Assembly: GCF_000426485.1 (NCBI RefSeq)
Contig: NZ_AUFL01000005.1
Location: forward strand, 248,001-312,000
Reading direction: 5' to 3'
DNA length: 64,000 nt
Source: Indolivaga capnocytophagoides DSM 22835
Lineage (GTDB): Bacteria > Bacteroidota > Bacteroidia > Bacteroidales > Dysgonomonadaceae
Positions 1 through 8,627 of this stretch are shown here, piece after piece (position 1 is the first letter of the stretch; each line of letters opens with the position of its first letter). The position numbers were made by a program, and so were the translations under genes. The notes under the pieces are model-generated. The model worked only from the letters and a program-made list of their open reading frames with translations. It had not been told where the DNA came from and searched no databases.

Positions 1-1787
1 TTTTCTTTTTCCAATACACCTTTTGATGTTGAGTAGTAATCATAAGATACTGCATCTGCAGGGTTATATCCTCCTACCGATCCATAGCTTAAGCGTTGAG
101 TGAAATTCGCATCTGGAGAAAAGGTCTTTTCGGGTTGCATTTCCATCAAAGCTGCCATAAACTTACGGGCATTTTTATCGATAATCGGATCGTAAGAAGA
201 AAGATCTTCACGAATCTTCAAACGGCATTCGGCAACCGATGCCGCAAGCACCATAGCCGGATCTTTTTCGAGTTCTTTTATCGGTTTATCAGCTAATAAT
301 GTAGCTAAAGTATTAATGTCGGTAAGCTTGGTATTTTTAAATACCCAGTCGGTATATTTATCGTAGTCTCCTTTGAATTTATTGTTAATTGTTCCATAAA
401 TATCAGGTAGATAACCTGCAGGAACTTTCTCTGCATAGAAACGAAGCAAAGCGGGCATAACCTGTTTATCCAAAGCAGGTACATAATCTTTGTACAGATC
501 AGCCATTTTAGACCTTACAGCGGCAGCTGCCAATTCTTTATCACTCAAGTCTGTTTGTCTGATTATATTTGCAAAACGAACAAGCTCAATGCCATTATTA
601 AATGTTTCGGCAAAATATGTCGCTATCCTTGCGGGTTCCATTGTGCTGGTGTATGCATTATCCAAGTTTGATAGAACATCTCCGTATTGTTCTTTTGCAG
701 AAGGTGTCTTTTCTATCCAATCAGCCAAACGAGACTCCAGTGCCTGTTTATCTTCCAAAACATGAAGACGTCTCAATGCCTGATTCATACCCATTGAGTT
801 TTTCCAATAGTTTGAACTGCGGCTGAATTTCACTGAATATTTAATACGTACAGCATCATCGGCATTCATTGCTTTACGCCAGATATCCTGTTTGATTGTA
901 CGAACTTCTATACGGGGGATATTTTCGGATGTCATCATCTGAGAGATTCCCCATGACGGCAAATAACGTTCTGTACTGCCCGGATAACCGATAGTCATCG
1001 CATAATCTTTGTCTTTATATCCTTTTATAGAAACCGGTACTGAATATTTAGGTTTATAAGGAACATTATCGCTGCTGTAATTAGCTGCCTGATTATCTTT
1101 ATTGGCATACACTCGGAACACAGAGAAATCTCCTGTATGACGAGGCCATTGCCAGTTATCGGCATCACCTCCGAATTTTCCGATTGATGAAGGCGGTGCA
1201 AACACCATACGAACATCTCGGAATACTTCATAAACTACCAGATAATATTTGTTTCCGGTATAGAAAGGAATGATACGGGCATTTAAAAACTCGTTGCCTT
1301 TATATTGATCCAAAATTTTAACAGATAGAGAATCTATGATTGTATTTCTTTCGTGTTCGGTCATGTTGTCTGTAACACCTGCTGTAACAGCTGAGGTTAC
1401 ATCTTCTGTTTTTTGCAGAAACGAAACGGTAAGCCCTTCGGTGTATAACTCTTCGGCATTCGAATGACTAACAAAACCATCTTTCAGATAATCATGTTCT
1501 ACTGAACTATGCTTCTGAATAGCATCGTATCCGCAATGGTGATTTGTAAATATCAACCCTTCCTGAGATACAGCAACTCCGGTACAACCTCCGCCGAAGA
1601 TAACAACGGCATCTTTCAATGATGCGTTTTTCTCACTGTATACACTATCGATAGGGAAAGTGAAACCCAATTCCTGCATACGGGCAGCACTTTGACGATT
1701 TAATTCTTTCAGAAGCCACATACCCTCATCGGCATGGATAGCAGACAAAGTCAGCAAGGCTCCGAACAATAAAAAGATTCTCTTCAT
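1..1787 (-). CDS. S46 family dipeptidyl-peptidase (DPP7/DPP11 type), C-terminus outside window
   Basis: Partial gene on the minus strand, read by hand from the ATG at 1787 to the window edge; about 595 codons of a family that usually has about 710-720. It starts with a signal peptide (MKRIFLLFGALLTLSAIHA, then DEGMW). The S46 hallmark TNHHCGYDAIQ around residues 81-91 carries the catalytic His, and the segment FGGDADNWQWPRHTGDF, also typical, holds the catalytic Asp. S46 enzymes are periplasmic serine exopeptidases that release dipeptides in asaccharolytic Bacteroidota. The catalytic Ser region and the Gly/Arg position that separates DPP7 (broad) from DPP11 (Asp/Glu) lie beyond the truncated end, so specificity cannot be told. 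A palindromic repeat lies 18 bp upstream of the start. Confidence 0.93.
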   Translation of the reverse strand, partial: MKRIFLLFGALLTLSAIHADEGMWLLKELNRQSAARMQELGFTFPIDSVYSEKNASLKDAVVIFGGGCTGVAVSQEGLIFTNHHCGYDAIQKHSSVEHDYLKDGFVSHSNAEELYTEGLTVSFLQKTEDVTSAVTAGVTDNMTEHERNTIIDSLSVKILDQYKGNEFLNARIIPFYTGNKYYLVVYEVFRDVRMVFAPPSSIGKFGGDADNWQWPRHTGDFSVFRVYANKDNQAANYSSDNVPYKPKYSVPVSIKGYKDKDYAMTIGYPGSTERYLPSWGISQMMTSENIPRIEVRTIKQDIWRKAMNADDAVRIKYSVKFSRSSNYWKNSMGMNQALRRLHVLEDKQALESRLADWIEKTPSAKEQYGDVLSNLDNAYTSTMEPARIATYFAETFNNGIELVRFANIIRQTDLSDKELAAAAVRSKMADLYKDYVPALDKQVMPALLRFYAEKVPAGYLPDIYGTINNKFKGDYDKYTDWVFKNTKLTDINTLATLLADKPIKELEKDPAMVLAASVAECRLKIREDLSSYDPIIDKNARKFMAALMEMQPEKTFSPDANFTQRLSYGSVGGYNPADAVSYDYYSTSKGVLEKE

Positions 1788-1805
1788 CTTCACTACTTTA
1801 AATTA

Positions 1806-1819
1806 AAGGTCACAGACCT
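1806..1819 (+). repeat. Palindromic boundary repeat, copy 1
   Basis: Sequence AAGGTCACAGACCT followed by GTTTATTTATT. It lies in the short gap between the flippase (upstream, -) and the S46 peptidase start (1787, -). The AAGG end faces the S46 start codon, so the repeat is antisense to that gene. Confidence 0.7.
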
Positions 1820-1838
1820 GTTTATTTATTTGATATAA

Positions 1839-3335
1839 CTATTTAATTTTCTTATTTATAAACGGAATTTGAGACAAAGGCAGATCTTTCTTTATCAATA
1901 CCGCTGCAAATACAGCCAATAATATAACTCTGTACGATAACCTCAACACCTCATTTTCTATTGGGACATACATTCCTAATACATACAAAACCGCAACCAA
2001 TGCGAAATAAAAGAAGATAGTCTTCAGATCGTATTTAATCGGATAATACTTCTGCCCGTAGAAATAAGAGATAGACATTATTATCAGATTACAGATAAAT
2101 GTAGCCCATGCACTGGCTATAAAACCAAATACGGGTACAAATATAACATTTATAAGTACTGTTATAAAACATCCTAATACAGAAAATGTTGCTCCATAGT
2201 GAGTTTTATCTATCAACTTATACCAAACAGACAAATTGAAATATATTCCGAAAAATATTTCACCCAACATAGCCACAGGTACAATAGATATGCCGACCAT
2301 ATAATTTTTGCTGACAATATACTTCAGTATATCCATAAAAAACATAACACCCAGAAATACAAAGAGCGCAAATATCACAAAATACTTCATTGCTTCGGCA
2401 TACGGGCGTGTATCATTATCAGAATTATTCTTTGCGAATACGAAAGGCTCGTAAGCATACCGGAAAGCCTGAGTAAACATAGTTATTACTACCGTGATTT
2501 TCAAGCATGCATTATATATTCCCAATTGGCTGTAAGCCTCTTCAATATTATCGAATATGTGAGGATATACAAGCTGTGCCACGGTCTGATTAATAACCCC
2601 TGCTATACCCAAAATAAGCAATGGGAATGAATACTTATATATACGCTTGAGAAGCTGTCCGTCGAACCGGTATTTAAATCCGGTCATATCGGGAATCAGC
2701 ATACAGAACACAACGATATTAGCCAATAAATTAGCTATAAATATATACCCGATTCCATACGATGGATTATAAAACCAATCGATCAGATGGGGAGCCGATT
2801 TATAAATAAACGGGCAAGCAACAAGAAAGAACAGGTTGAAAAATATATTGGCAAAAATGAATATAATCTTCAATGATGCAAAACGTATAGGTCTTTTTTT
2901 ATATCGCAGGTAAGCAAAAGGTACAACCATAAAGGCATCCATTGCCACGGCAACAGCCATGATAAGTATATGCTCGGCATGATCGGTATACCTCATCCAT
3001 TCGGCTATAGGAGTCAGAAAAACAGAACAGAGTATAATAAACAGGACAGATGTTACACCGAGCGACGTTAGCACCGAAGAATAGACCCGATCAGGATCTT
3101 CGTCTTTCTTGTTCATAAAGCGAAAGAAGCCGGTTTCCATTCCATAAGTCAGCAAAATCATAAAGAGGGCTACAAACCCATAAATATAACTGACCTTGCC
3201 ATACTCTACCGTATTCGTAAAAATATATACATGTAAAGGTGTCAGACACCAATTCAAGAAACGACCCAAAATACTGCTCAATCCATAGATAGCCGTATCT
3301 TTTGCTAAACTTTTGATTCCTCCTGCCATAGACAT
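1839..3335 (-). CDS. Oligosaccharide flippase family protein (Wzx/MurJ-like)
   Basis: A 498-residue polytopic membrane protein with about 14 hydrophobic segments spread over its whole length, the usual size and topology of polysaccharide-biosynthesis flippases of the MOP superfamily. The N-terminus (SLAKDTAIYGLSSILGRFL) resembles the first helix of that family. The expected role is to flip undecaprenyl-linked oligosaccharide across the inner membrane. No glycan operon surrounds it; its neighbours are an S46 peptidase downstream and an orphan terminase-like gene upstream, so the substrate is unknown. The start could be Met1 or Met3. A -7-like box lies just upstream at 3350-3357. Confidence 0.85.
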   Translation of the reverse strand: MSMAGGIKSLAKDTAIYGLSSILGRFLNWCLTPLHVYIFTNTVEYGKVSYIYGFVALFMILLTYGMETGFFRFMNKKDEDPDRVYSSVLTSLGVTSVLFIILCSVFLTPIAEWMRYTDHAEHILIMAVAVAMDAFMVVPFAYLRYKKRPIRFASLKIIFIFANIFFNLFFLVACPFIYKSAPHLIDWFYNPSYGIGYIFIANLLANIVVFCMLIPDMTGFKYRFDGQLLKRIYKYSFPLLILGIAGVINQTVAQLVYPHIFDNIEEAYSQLGIYNACLKITVVITMFTQAFRYAYEPFVFAKNNSDNDTRPYAEAMKYFVIFALFVFLGVMFFMDILKYIVSKNYMVGISIVPVAMLGEIFFGIYFNLSVWYKLIDKTHYGATFSVLGCFITVLINVIFVPVFGFIASAWATFICNLIIMSISYFYGQKYYPIKYDLKTIFFYFALVAVLYVLGMYVPIENEVLRLSYRVILLAVFAAVLIKKDLPLSQIPFINKKIK

Positions 3336-3349
3336 AAATATTGCGGTTG

Positions 3350-3357
3350 CAAAGGTA
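3350..3357 (-). promoter_or_regulatory. Candidate -7 box for flippase gene
   Basis: On the minus strand this reads TACCTTTG, a match to the Bacteroidota -7 consensus TAnnTTTG, 15 bp upstream of the start at 3335. TTTG occurs further upstream, but not at the ideal 19-21 bp spacing. Confidence 0.5.
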
Positions 3358-3598
3358 ATATAAAACTAGGGCAAACGCATCAAATTCTGAGCAATGTAAA
3401 TCAACAGCTAAAATTCGCCCTTTTTATTTTATGTCATTTACTAATTCTGTTTGTCGGGTTAACTCTTGCTACACCTACAAAGACATATGAAGGTCTTTCA
3501 ACTAAAATTAAAGAATGTTTTTCAAATACTGATTCACATAAATAAAAGACCTGCCTGCTTTCTGAAATTTTATCTATACTTAAACATACTTTACAATT

Positions 3599-4180
3599 AT
3601 GGCAAAATACACAGAAGAACTAGGAAAGAAAATAGCAGACGCAATAGAACAGGATGAATATACATTAGGTGAAATCTGCGCGATGTACAGCATCAGCCGT
3701 AAAACATTCTATCAGTGGGTACGAAAGTATTCCGATTTTAAGGAAATGATAGATGATGCCCGTGCAGGTCGTGACGAACGATTAGCGCAAAAAGCCCGAA
3801 AAATCCTCAAACAAAGATTAGAGCATGGTTATACCGTAACTACCACACGTTATAAATATGCCGTAGACGAGTACGGTGAAATATATCTGACCGGAAAAAC
3901 GGTAACCATGAAAGAATACTCCGCAGACGAAAAGACCTTGAAAATGGCGATGGCTAAAGAAGGAGAAATAGAAGAGAAAGTAGAAAATATTCGTGTACCG
4001 TGGGAAATCATAGTTCAGAATCAAGAGGCAGCCGATCAACTCCAATTCTTACAAGACAGTGGCAGCGGTAATTACACGGAAGAAGAAATGAAAGAAAGGC
4101 AAAAAGCACTCAAAGTCAAGTCTGATTCCACGGAGGCGGAGACAGCCTTTGATGCTTACGATCCCACACTCGATAGGTGA
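3599..4180 (+). CDS. Orphan phage terminase small subunit-like HTH protein
   Basis: A 193-residue soluble, charged protein. Residues 1-60 look like a helix-turn-helix (TLGEICAMYSISRKTFYQWV) of the type found in phage terminase small subunits and phBC6A51-like DNA-binding proteins. A basic helical stretch (ARKILKQRLEHG) and an acidic, low-complexity C-terminus follow. No large terminase, portal, capsid or integrase lies nearby; the neighbours are a flippase and an acyl-CoA synthetase. It is therefore a phage remnant, a domesticated DNA-binding protein, or a different HTH family altogether. The reading frame is intact. Family assignment is from pattern recognition only. Confidence 0.6.
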   Translation: MAKYTEELGKKIADAIEQDEYTLGEICAMYSISRKTFYQWVRKYSDFKEMIDDARAGRDERLAQKARKILKQRLEHGYTVTTTRYKYAVDEYGEIYLTGKTVTMKEYSADEKTLKMAMAKEGEIEEKVENIRVPWEIIVQNQEAADQLQFLQDSGSGNYTEEEMKERQKALKVKSDSTEAETAFDAYDPTLDR

Positions 4181-4216
4181 TAAAAAAAGGTTACTCCATA
4201 AAATCGTTGAAAAGAT

Positions 4217-4238
4217 GGAACCTTTGTTACCTTTTTGG
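4217..4238 (+). repeat. GTTAC-type repeat, copy 1
   Basis: A degenerate copy, GGAACCTTTGTTACCTTTTT, downstream of the terminase-like gene. See the related copies at 4359, 19345, 59515, 59639 and 62838. Confidence 0.5.
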
Positions 4239-4358
4239 AAATTATTTAGGGGTAAAAAATCTTCCACCCGAAAAAAATCCGGCGTATAAATTTACGTCCC
4301 TACGGGCAGGCTTAGTTTCGAGAGTAAAAAGTGCCATCTGAAAAATGAACGTAAAGGC

Positions 4359-4377
4359 TGTAACTTTTGTAACCTTT
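4359..4377 (+). repeat. GTTAC-type repeat, copy 2
   Basis: GTAACTTTTGTAACCTTTT, nearly identical to the copy at 59639-59657 but in an unrelated gene context. Confidence 0.6.
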
Positions 4378-4480
4378 TCATCACGTTATCAGGATATAAA
4401 GCACAGCTATTGCCCCGACAACTGATGTGTAGACAATAATAAAAACCAGGCAATTAACACCGATTAATCATTTAATAATC

Positions 4481-4488
4481 TAACTTTG
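4481..4488 (+). promoter_or_regulatory. Candidate -7 box for acyl-CoA synthetase
   Basis: TAACTTTG matches TAnnTTTG and lies 30 bp upstream of the ATG at 4518. No clear TTTG -33 box is visible. Confidence 0.5.
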
Positions 4489-4517
4489 TCATCTGATACC
4501 ATTAGTAAAAAATAGAA

Positions 4518-6329
4518 ATGAGTTACTATCATCTTGCCGAGCTGGTACATAAGCGTGCAGCAAAATACAAATCGAGAACTGTATTGAAGTATCGAGATAA
4601 CGACCAGAAGAAATGGTTGAATATTTCATGGAACCGCCTCTCTGACTATGTTATGAAAACGGCATGGGCTATGGCAGAGATAGGTATAGAAACGCAAGAG
4701 AATATCGGTATATATTCTCAGAATATGTATCAATACATATTTACCGATTTCGGAGCTTATGCAAACCGTGCAGCAACTGTACCTATATATGCAACAGCAT
4801 CACCTCTGCAGGTCGAATATATCGTTCACGATGCACAGATACGCACTCTGTTTGTAGGTGAACAGTTTCAGTATAACAATGCTTATAAGGTACAACAACA
4901 TAGTGCAGTACTAAAACGCCTGATAATTTTTGATCCGAAAGTCAAAAAGCATCCGGAGGATACAACCTCTATCTATTTCGATGATTTTATCGCATCGGGC
5001 GAAAATTCCGATTCGATGGTAAAAGTATCAGTCAGGCTCAAATCGATCCGTGAGACCGATACCGCCTGTATCATTTATACATCAGGTACAACAGGAGAAC
5101 CCAAAGGTGTAGTACTGCTGCATTCTTCGTTTCTCGAAGTGTTCAGAATACATGACGAACGGCTGCCCAAACTATCGAGTAAAGACCTTTCGATGAATTT
5201 TCTTCCTTTGGCTCATATTTTCGAAAAAGCGTGGACTTATTACACCTTGCACAAGGGTATGACTATAGCTATAAATACCGATGCCAAAGAAATTCAGAAA
5301 TCCATTAAACAGGTACGGCCTACACTTATGTGCAGTGTCCCCCGTTTCTGGGAAAAAGTATATCAGGGGGTAAACGAAAAGATAGACAGTTCTAAAGGTA
5401 TTATGCGCTGGCTTTATACCGATTCTATAAAAACCGGTAAAAGATATAATCTCGATTATAAGAATGAAGGCAAAAGAGCTCCGCTGGGTACACGCCTGAA
5501 ATTTACGTTTTACAACAATACTATTTTCCGTATACTAAAAATGGTTATCGGAATCGAAAAAGGGGTATTGTTTCCTTGTGCTGGTTCCCCATTGTCCGAT
5601 CAGATCAATATATTTTTGCAATCGGTAAATATCCCAATCATTATCGGATATGGGCTTACCGAAACAACTGCAACTGTAACATGTTACCCCGATCGTAACT
5701 TTATCATTCACTCGGTTGGAACCGTTATGCCCGGATTGGAAGTTAAAATTGATCCTGCGAACAATGAAATTCTGGTAAAAGGGCGTACTGTAATGAAAGA
5801 ATATTACAAGAAGCCGGAAGAGACAGCCAAAGTATTTACTGAAGACGGATTTTTCCGTACGGGAGATGCAGGTGAGCTATTAGCTGATAATACGATTGTA
5901 TTGACAGAACGGATCAAAGACCTGTTCAAAACATCAAATGGTAAATACATCGCACCTCAGGCTATCGAAACATTGATCGCCAATGACAAGTTCATAGATA
6001 TGATCTCGATTATCGGAGATGATGTTAAGTTTGTGAGTGCACTTGTAGTTCCCGACTATGATGCTGTTGAAAAATGGGCTAAAGAACATGATATTGTATA
6101 TTCGACAAGAGAAGAATTACTAAAAGACAAAATTGTTATTTCGATGATATCCACCCGCATAGAAATGCAACAGGCTCCTTTGGCTCCTTACGAAAAAGTA
6201 AAGAGATTTACTCTTCTGCCCGAGCCATTTACAATGGAAAGCGGCGAATTAACAAATACGCTGAAAATCAAACGTAAGGTAGTTGCCGAACGTTACAAAG
6301 ACATTATCAACAAAATGTACGAAGACTAA
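4518..6329 (+). CDS. Long-chain fatty acid--CoA ligase (AMP-forming)
   Basis: A 603-residue adenylate-forming enzyme. The AMP-binding loop YTSGTTGEPKG lies near residues 187-198, the second motif GYGLTETTATV near 373, and the hinge region FRTGDAGELL ... RIKDLFKTSNGKYIAPQ in the last quarter. Length and the 'FAA1'-type C-terminus fit long-chain acyl-CoA synthetases, which activate fatty acids with ATP and CoA at the inner face of the cytoplasmic membrane for lipid synthesis or degradation. No beta-oxidation genes are nearby. hemW follows 38 bp downstream on the same strand, so the two may share a transcript. A degenerate copy of the boundary repeat overlaps the stop codon. Confidence 0.93.
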   Translation: MSYYHLAELVHKRAAKYKSRTVLKYRDNDQKKWLNISWNRLSDYVMKTAWAMAEIGIETQENIGIYSQNMYQYIFTDFGAYANRAATVPIYATASPLQVEYIVHDAQIRTLFVGEQFQYNNAYKVQQHSAVLKRLIIFDPKVKKHPEDTTSIYFDDFIASGENSDSMVKVSVRLKSIRETDTACIIYTSGTTGEPKGVVLLHSSFLEVFRIHDERLPKLSSKDLSMNFLPLAHIFEKAWTYYTLHKGMTIAINTDAKEIQKSIKQVRPTLMCSVPRFWEKVYQGVNEKIDSSKGIMRWLYTDSIKTGKRYNLDYKNEGKRAPLGTRLKFTFYNNTIFRILKMVIGIEKGVLFPCAGSPLSDQINIFLQSVNIPIIIGYGLTETTATVTCYPDRNFIIHSVGTVMPGLEVKIDPANNEILVKGRTVMKEYYKKPEETAKVFTEDGFFRTGDAGELLADNTIVLTERIKDLFKTSNGKYIAPQAIETLIANDKFIDMISIIGDDVKFVSALVVPDYDAVEKWAKEHDIVYSTREELLKDKIVISMISTRIEMQQAPLAPYEKVKRFTLLPEPFTMESGELTNTLKIKRKVVAERYKDIINKMYED

Positions 6330-6342
6330 GGTCTCTTGCCTT
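6328..6342 (+). repeat. Degenerate palindromic boundary repeat, copy 2
   Basis: The TAA stop of the acyl-CoA synthetase runs into AAGGTCTCTTGCCTT, a weak version of the AAGGTCTCAGACCT palindrome. Confidence 0.4.
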
Positions 6343-6367
6343 TTGTTTAACATTCTATCATATCCGA

Positions 6368-7498
6368 ATGGCTGGTATATATATACATGTTCCCTTTTGT
6401 AAAACGAGATGCATTTACTGCGATTTTTACACACGAACCAGCATGGAACAAAAAACGCCTTTTGTATCAGCTATTTGCAAAGAACTGGTATTACGCAGCA
6501 ACTATATAGGAGGCGAATCTGTCGGCACTATTTATTTCGGAGGAGGGACACCGTCTCAATTATCGAAGGCTGATTTTAAGGCTATTTTCAGTACTATATA
6601 TGAAACCTACAGAGTCGATAACGATGCCGAAATCACACTGGAAGCAAATCCGGATGATCTGAATGAGAAGTATTTGGATATGCTCCGTTCGATAGGTTTC
6701 AACAGACTGAGCATGGGTGTACAAAGCTTTGACGATAAACAATTACAGTTTCTTAACCGGCGTCATTCGGCTCAAAAAGCTCTCGATGCAGTAAGGATGA
6801 GTAAACAGGCAGGCTTTTCGAATATAAGTATAGATCTTATGTACGGGTTACCTGATCTCACATTGGAGATATGGAATAAGACCCTCGATACTGCAATGAA
6901 TTTAGACATACAGCACATATCGTCATACCATCTTATTTACGAACAAGGTACAAAGCTATACAGGCTCCTTCAGAAAGGAAATGTCAAATCTGTAGAAGAA
7001 GAATTGAGCGTCGAAATGTTCTCAACCCTGATTAGAAGACTTCAAGAGAATAGTTTTATCCATTATGAGATATCAAATTTCGGTAAAGAAGGATATTTCT
7101 CCCGACACAACAGTTCATACTGGCTGGGAACAAAATATCTGGGAACAGGTCCATCGGCTCACTCCTATAATAAGAAAAACCGATGCTGGAATATATCTTC
7201 CATATCAAAATACATTCAGGGTATCGAAGATAATGATCCTCAGATAGAAATTGAAGACCTGGACATCCGAACCAGATACAACGACTTTATACTTACAGGA
7301 ATGCGCACAATGTGGGGAATCAGTAAATCGGAGTTGAAAAGTCTATTCGGTGAGAAATATGCCTCATATTGTGATCAGAACATAGCCCGTCATTTAAAGA
7401 GCGGTGATGTATATACAGATGAAGACCGTTATAAAATAAGCCGTCAGGGAATATTCGTTTCGGACTCTATAATGAGCGACCTGATGTATATCGACTAA
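6368..7498 (+). CDS. hemW: Radical SAM heme chaperone HemW
   Basis: A 376-residue radical SAM protein. The cluster-binding motif C-x3-C-x2-C is visible as CKTRCIYCDF (Cys11, Cys15, Cys18), followed by the glycine-rich GGGTPSQL and EANPDDL segments. The C-terminal HemN-like domain is present. This short form, starting IYIHVPFC, is HemW, formerly annotated as oxygen-independent coproporphyrinogen III oxidase; it binds heme and is thought to deliver it to target proteins. True HemN is longer and has an N-terminal extension that is absent here. It follows the acyl-CoA synthetase closely, and a boundary repeat sits 4 bp after its stop. Confidence 0.92.
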   Translation: MAGIYIHVPFCKTRCIYCDFYTRTSMEQKTPFVSAICKELVLRSNYIGGESVGTIYFGGGTPSQLSKADFKAIFSTIYETYRVDNDAEITLEANPDDLNEKYLDMLRSIGFNRLSMGVQSFDDKQLQFLNRRHSAQKALDAVRMSKQAGFSNISIDLMYGLPDLTLEIWNKTLDTAMNLDIQHISSYHLIYEQGTKLYRLLQKGNVKSVEEELSVEMFSTLIRRLQENSFIHYEISNFGKEGYFSRHNSSYWLGTKYLGTGPSAHSYNKKNRCWNISSISKYIQGIEDNDPQIEIEDLDIRTRYNDFILTGMRTMWGISKSELKSLFGEKYASYCDQNIARHLKSGDVYTDEDRYKISRQGIFVSDSIMSDLMYID

Positions 7499-7502
7499 TT
7501 TT

Positions 7503-7516
7503 AAGGTCTCAGACCT
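7503..7516 (+). repeat. Palindromic boundary repeat, copy 3
   Basis: A perfect AAGGTCTCAGACCT starting 4 bp after the hemW stop codon, in the sense orientation of hemW, then GTTCGTTTAAT. Confidence 0.8.
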
Positions 7517-7562
7517 GTTCGTTTAATATACAAAATCATTAAATGCTTACTGTTACTAATAT

Positions 7563-7790
7563 ATGAACAAAAACATGGAAGAAAAGGTTAAGACTGAGAA
7601 GGACAAGGAATTATTGCAACCTATGATAGATGCCTTTATTGCCAGCGCACGTCATACACTTGAGTACAATGTGATAAAGTATTCGATGAAACGTTACGAG
7701 TCGTTTTTCTGCATAAAGTCTTATTACAGGAAAAAGTTGTATAAAGCTATTCTTGATTTAAGGGAGTTCAATAAACAAAATCCTAAATAG
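7563..7790 (+). CDS. Small hypothetical protein (75 aa)
   Basis: Not recognised. A short, strongly charged, lysine-rich and probably all-helical protein (MNKNMEEKVKTEKDKE...), with no signal peptide or membrane segment and an aromatic patch YESFFCIKSYYRKK near residues 45-58. It could start at Met1 or Met5. It lies between hemW and the convergent rsmE, 12 bp from the rsmE stop. The codon pattern and the absence of any overlapping gene support it as real, but no homologue is known to me. Confidence 0.55.
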   Translation: MNKNMEEKVKTEKDKELLQPMIDAFIASARHTLEYNVIKYSMKRYESFFCIKSYYRKKLYKAILDLREFNKQNPK

Positions 7791-7802
7791 CACTCTAATC
7801 TA

Positions 7803-8507
7803 TTAACCATTTATTACCTGTATTGTATTACATGCAACCAACGCTGCAGTTTCTGTTCTCAAGCGACTGTTCCCTAAAGAGATCGGTTCAAAACCATTAT
7901 CAAGTGCCAATTGGACTTCTTTCTCACTGAAATCACCTTCGGGACCTATCAGTATCAGGACATTCCCACCGTGAGTATAAGCATCTTTCAATAGCTTCTT
8001 TTCCTGAGGATAGCAATGAGCTATGAATTTCTGCCCATCGAACGGCTGCCGTATAAAATCGGCTAAAGCTGTCATTTCATCTAATTGGGGGACGAACGAC
8101 TTCTGAGATTGTTTCATTGCCGAAATGAGGATTTTCTCTATTCGGGGCAACTTTATCTCTTTCCTTTCCGAATAACGACACAACAATGGAGAGAACCTGT
8201 CAATGCCAATTTCAGTTGCTTTTTCGGCAAACCATTCTACCCGATCCATGTTCTTAGTAGGAGCAAAAGCAATATGCAGATTATTAGACCATGGTTTAGG
8301 TTCATCTATGGTGTTGATTATATTAACAACACAGTGTTTCTGATGCGCCTCTATTATTTCGGCATCAAAGAAATGCCCTTTTCCGTCAGCTATATATATA
8401 GTATCTCCTTCTTTCTTTCTCAGCACACGTATGCAATGAGCTGATTCTTCCTGAGGCAGTGTCTGATCCGAGAGAATATCGGGAGCAAAGAATATCGTTT
8501 TATCCAT
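7803..8507 (-). CDS. rsmE: 16S rRNA (uracil(1498)-N(3))-methyltransferase RsmE
   Basis: A 234-residue protein of the SPOUT class. The N-terminal PUA-like part contains the segment SAHCIRVLRKKEGDTIYIADGKG, and the C-terminal knot contains LIGPEGDFSEKEVQLA and LGNSRLRTETAALVA, the SAM-binding trefoil-knot signatures of RsmE. It methylates U1498 in helix 44 of 16S rRNA in the 30S subunit. It lies downstream of the bifunctional-nuclease gene on the same strand, separated by a 118-bp gap containing a boundary repeat. Confidence 0.95.
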   Translation of the reverse strand: MDKTIFFAPDILSDQTLPQEESAHCIRVLRKKEGDTIYIADGKGHFFDAEIIEAHQKHCVVNIINTIDEPKPWSNNLHIAFAPTKNMDRVEWFAEKATEIGIDRFSPLLCRYSERKEIKLPRIEKILISAMKQSQKSFVPQLDEMTALADFIRQPFDGQKFIAHCYPQEKKLLKDAYTHGGNVLILIGPEGDFSEKEVQLALDNGFEPISLGNSRLRTETAALVACNTIQVING

Positions 8508-8612
8508 TTAAGTAATAGTAGATATTAATGTCGTATTTAAAGTAAAACAAGCCGTAGCTGTTATGTTTTGAAGGACAAATAACACTCGACGATACGGATG
8601 CGAGTCAATAAA

Positions 8613-8627
8613 AAGGTCTGAGACCTT
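8613..8627 (-). repeat. Palindromic boundary repeat, copy 4 (overlaps a stop codon)
   Basis: On the minus strand the TAA stop of the bifunctional-nuclease gene (8626-8628) is the start of AAGGTCTCAGACCT followed by TTTTATTGAC. It is a perfect palindrome copy in sense orientation. Confidence 0.85.

Larger units (their letters stand above)
4181..4517. other. 337-bp intergenic region with two GTTAC-type repeats
   Basis: No convincing open reading frame. It holds two members of the GTTACTTTTGTAACC repeat family (4217-4238 and 4359-4377), a GC-richer patch near 4290-4310 (ACGTCCCTACGGGCAGGC) that resembles a fragment of a REP-like element, and a -7 box for the downstream synthetase. Confidence 0.6.

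Noticed and set aside
2199-2630. 143-codon frame antisense to the flippase
   Set aside because: A shadow of a long membrane-protein gene, with no start signals.
8613-8627. Boundary repeat read as a simple intrinsic terminator
   Set aside because: The stem is only about 6 bp with a 3-nt loop and many copies are antisense in 5' UTRs, so termination alone does not explain the family; it is kept as a repeat of unknown role.
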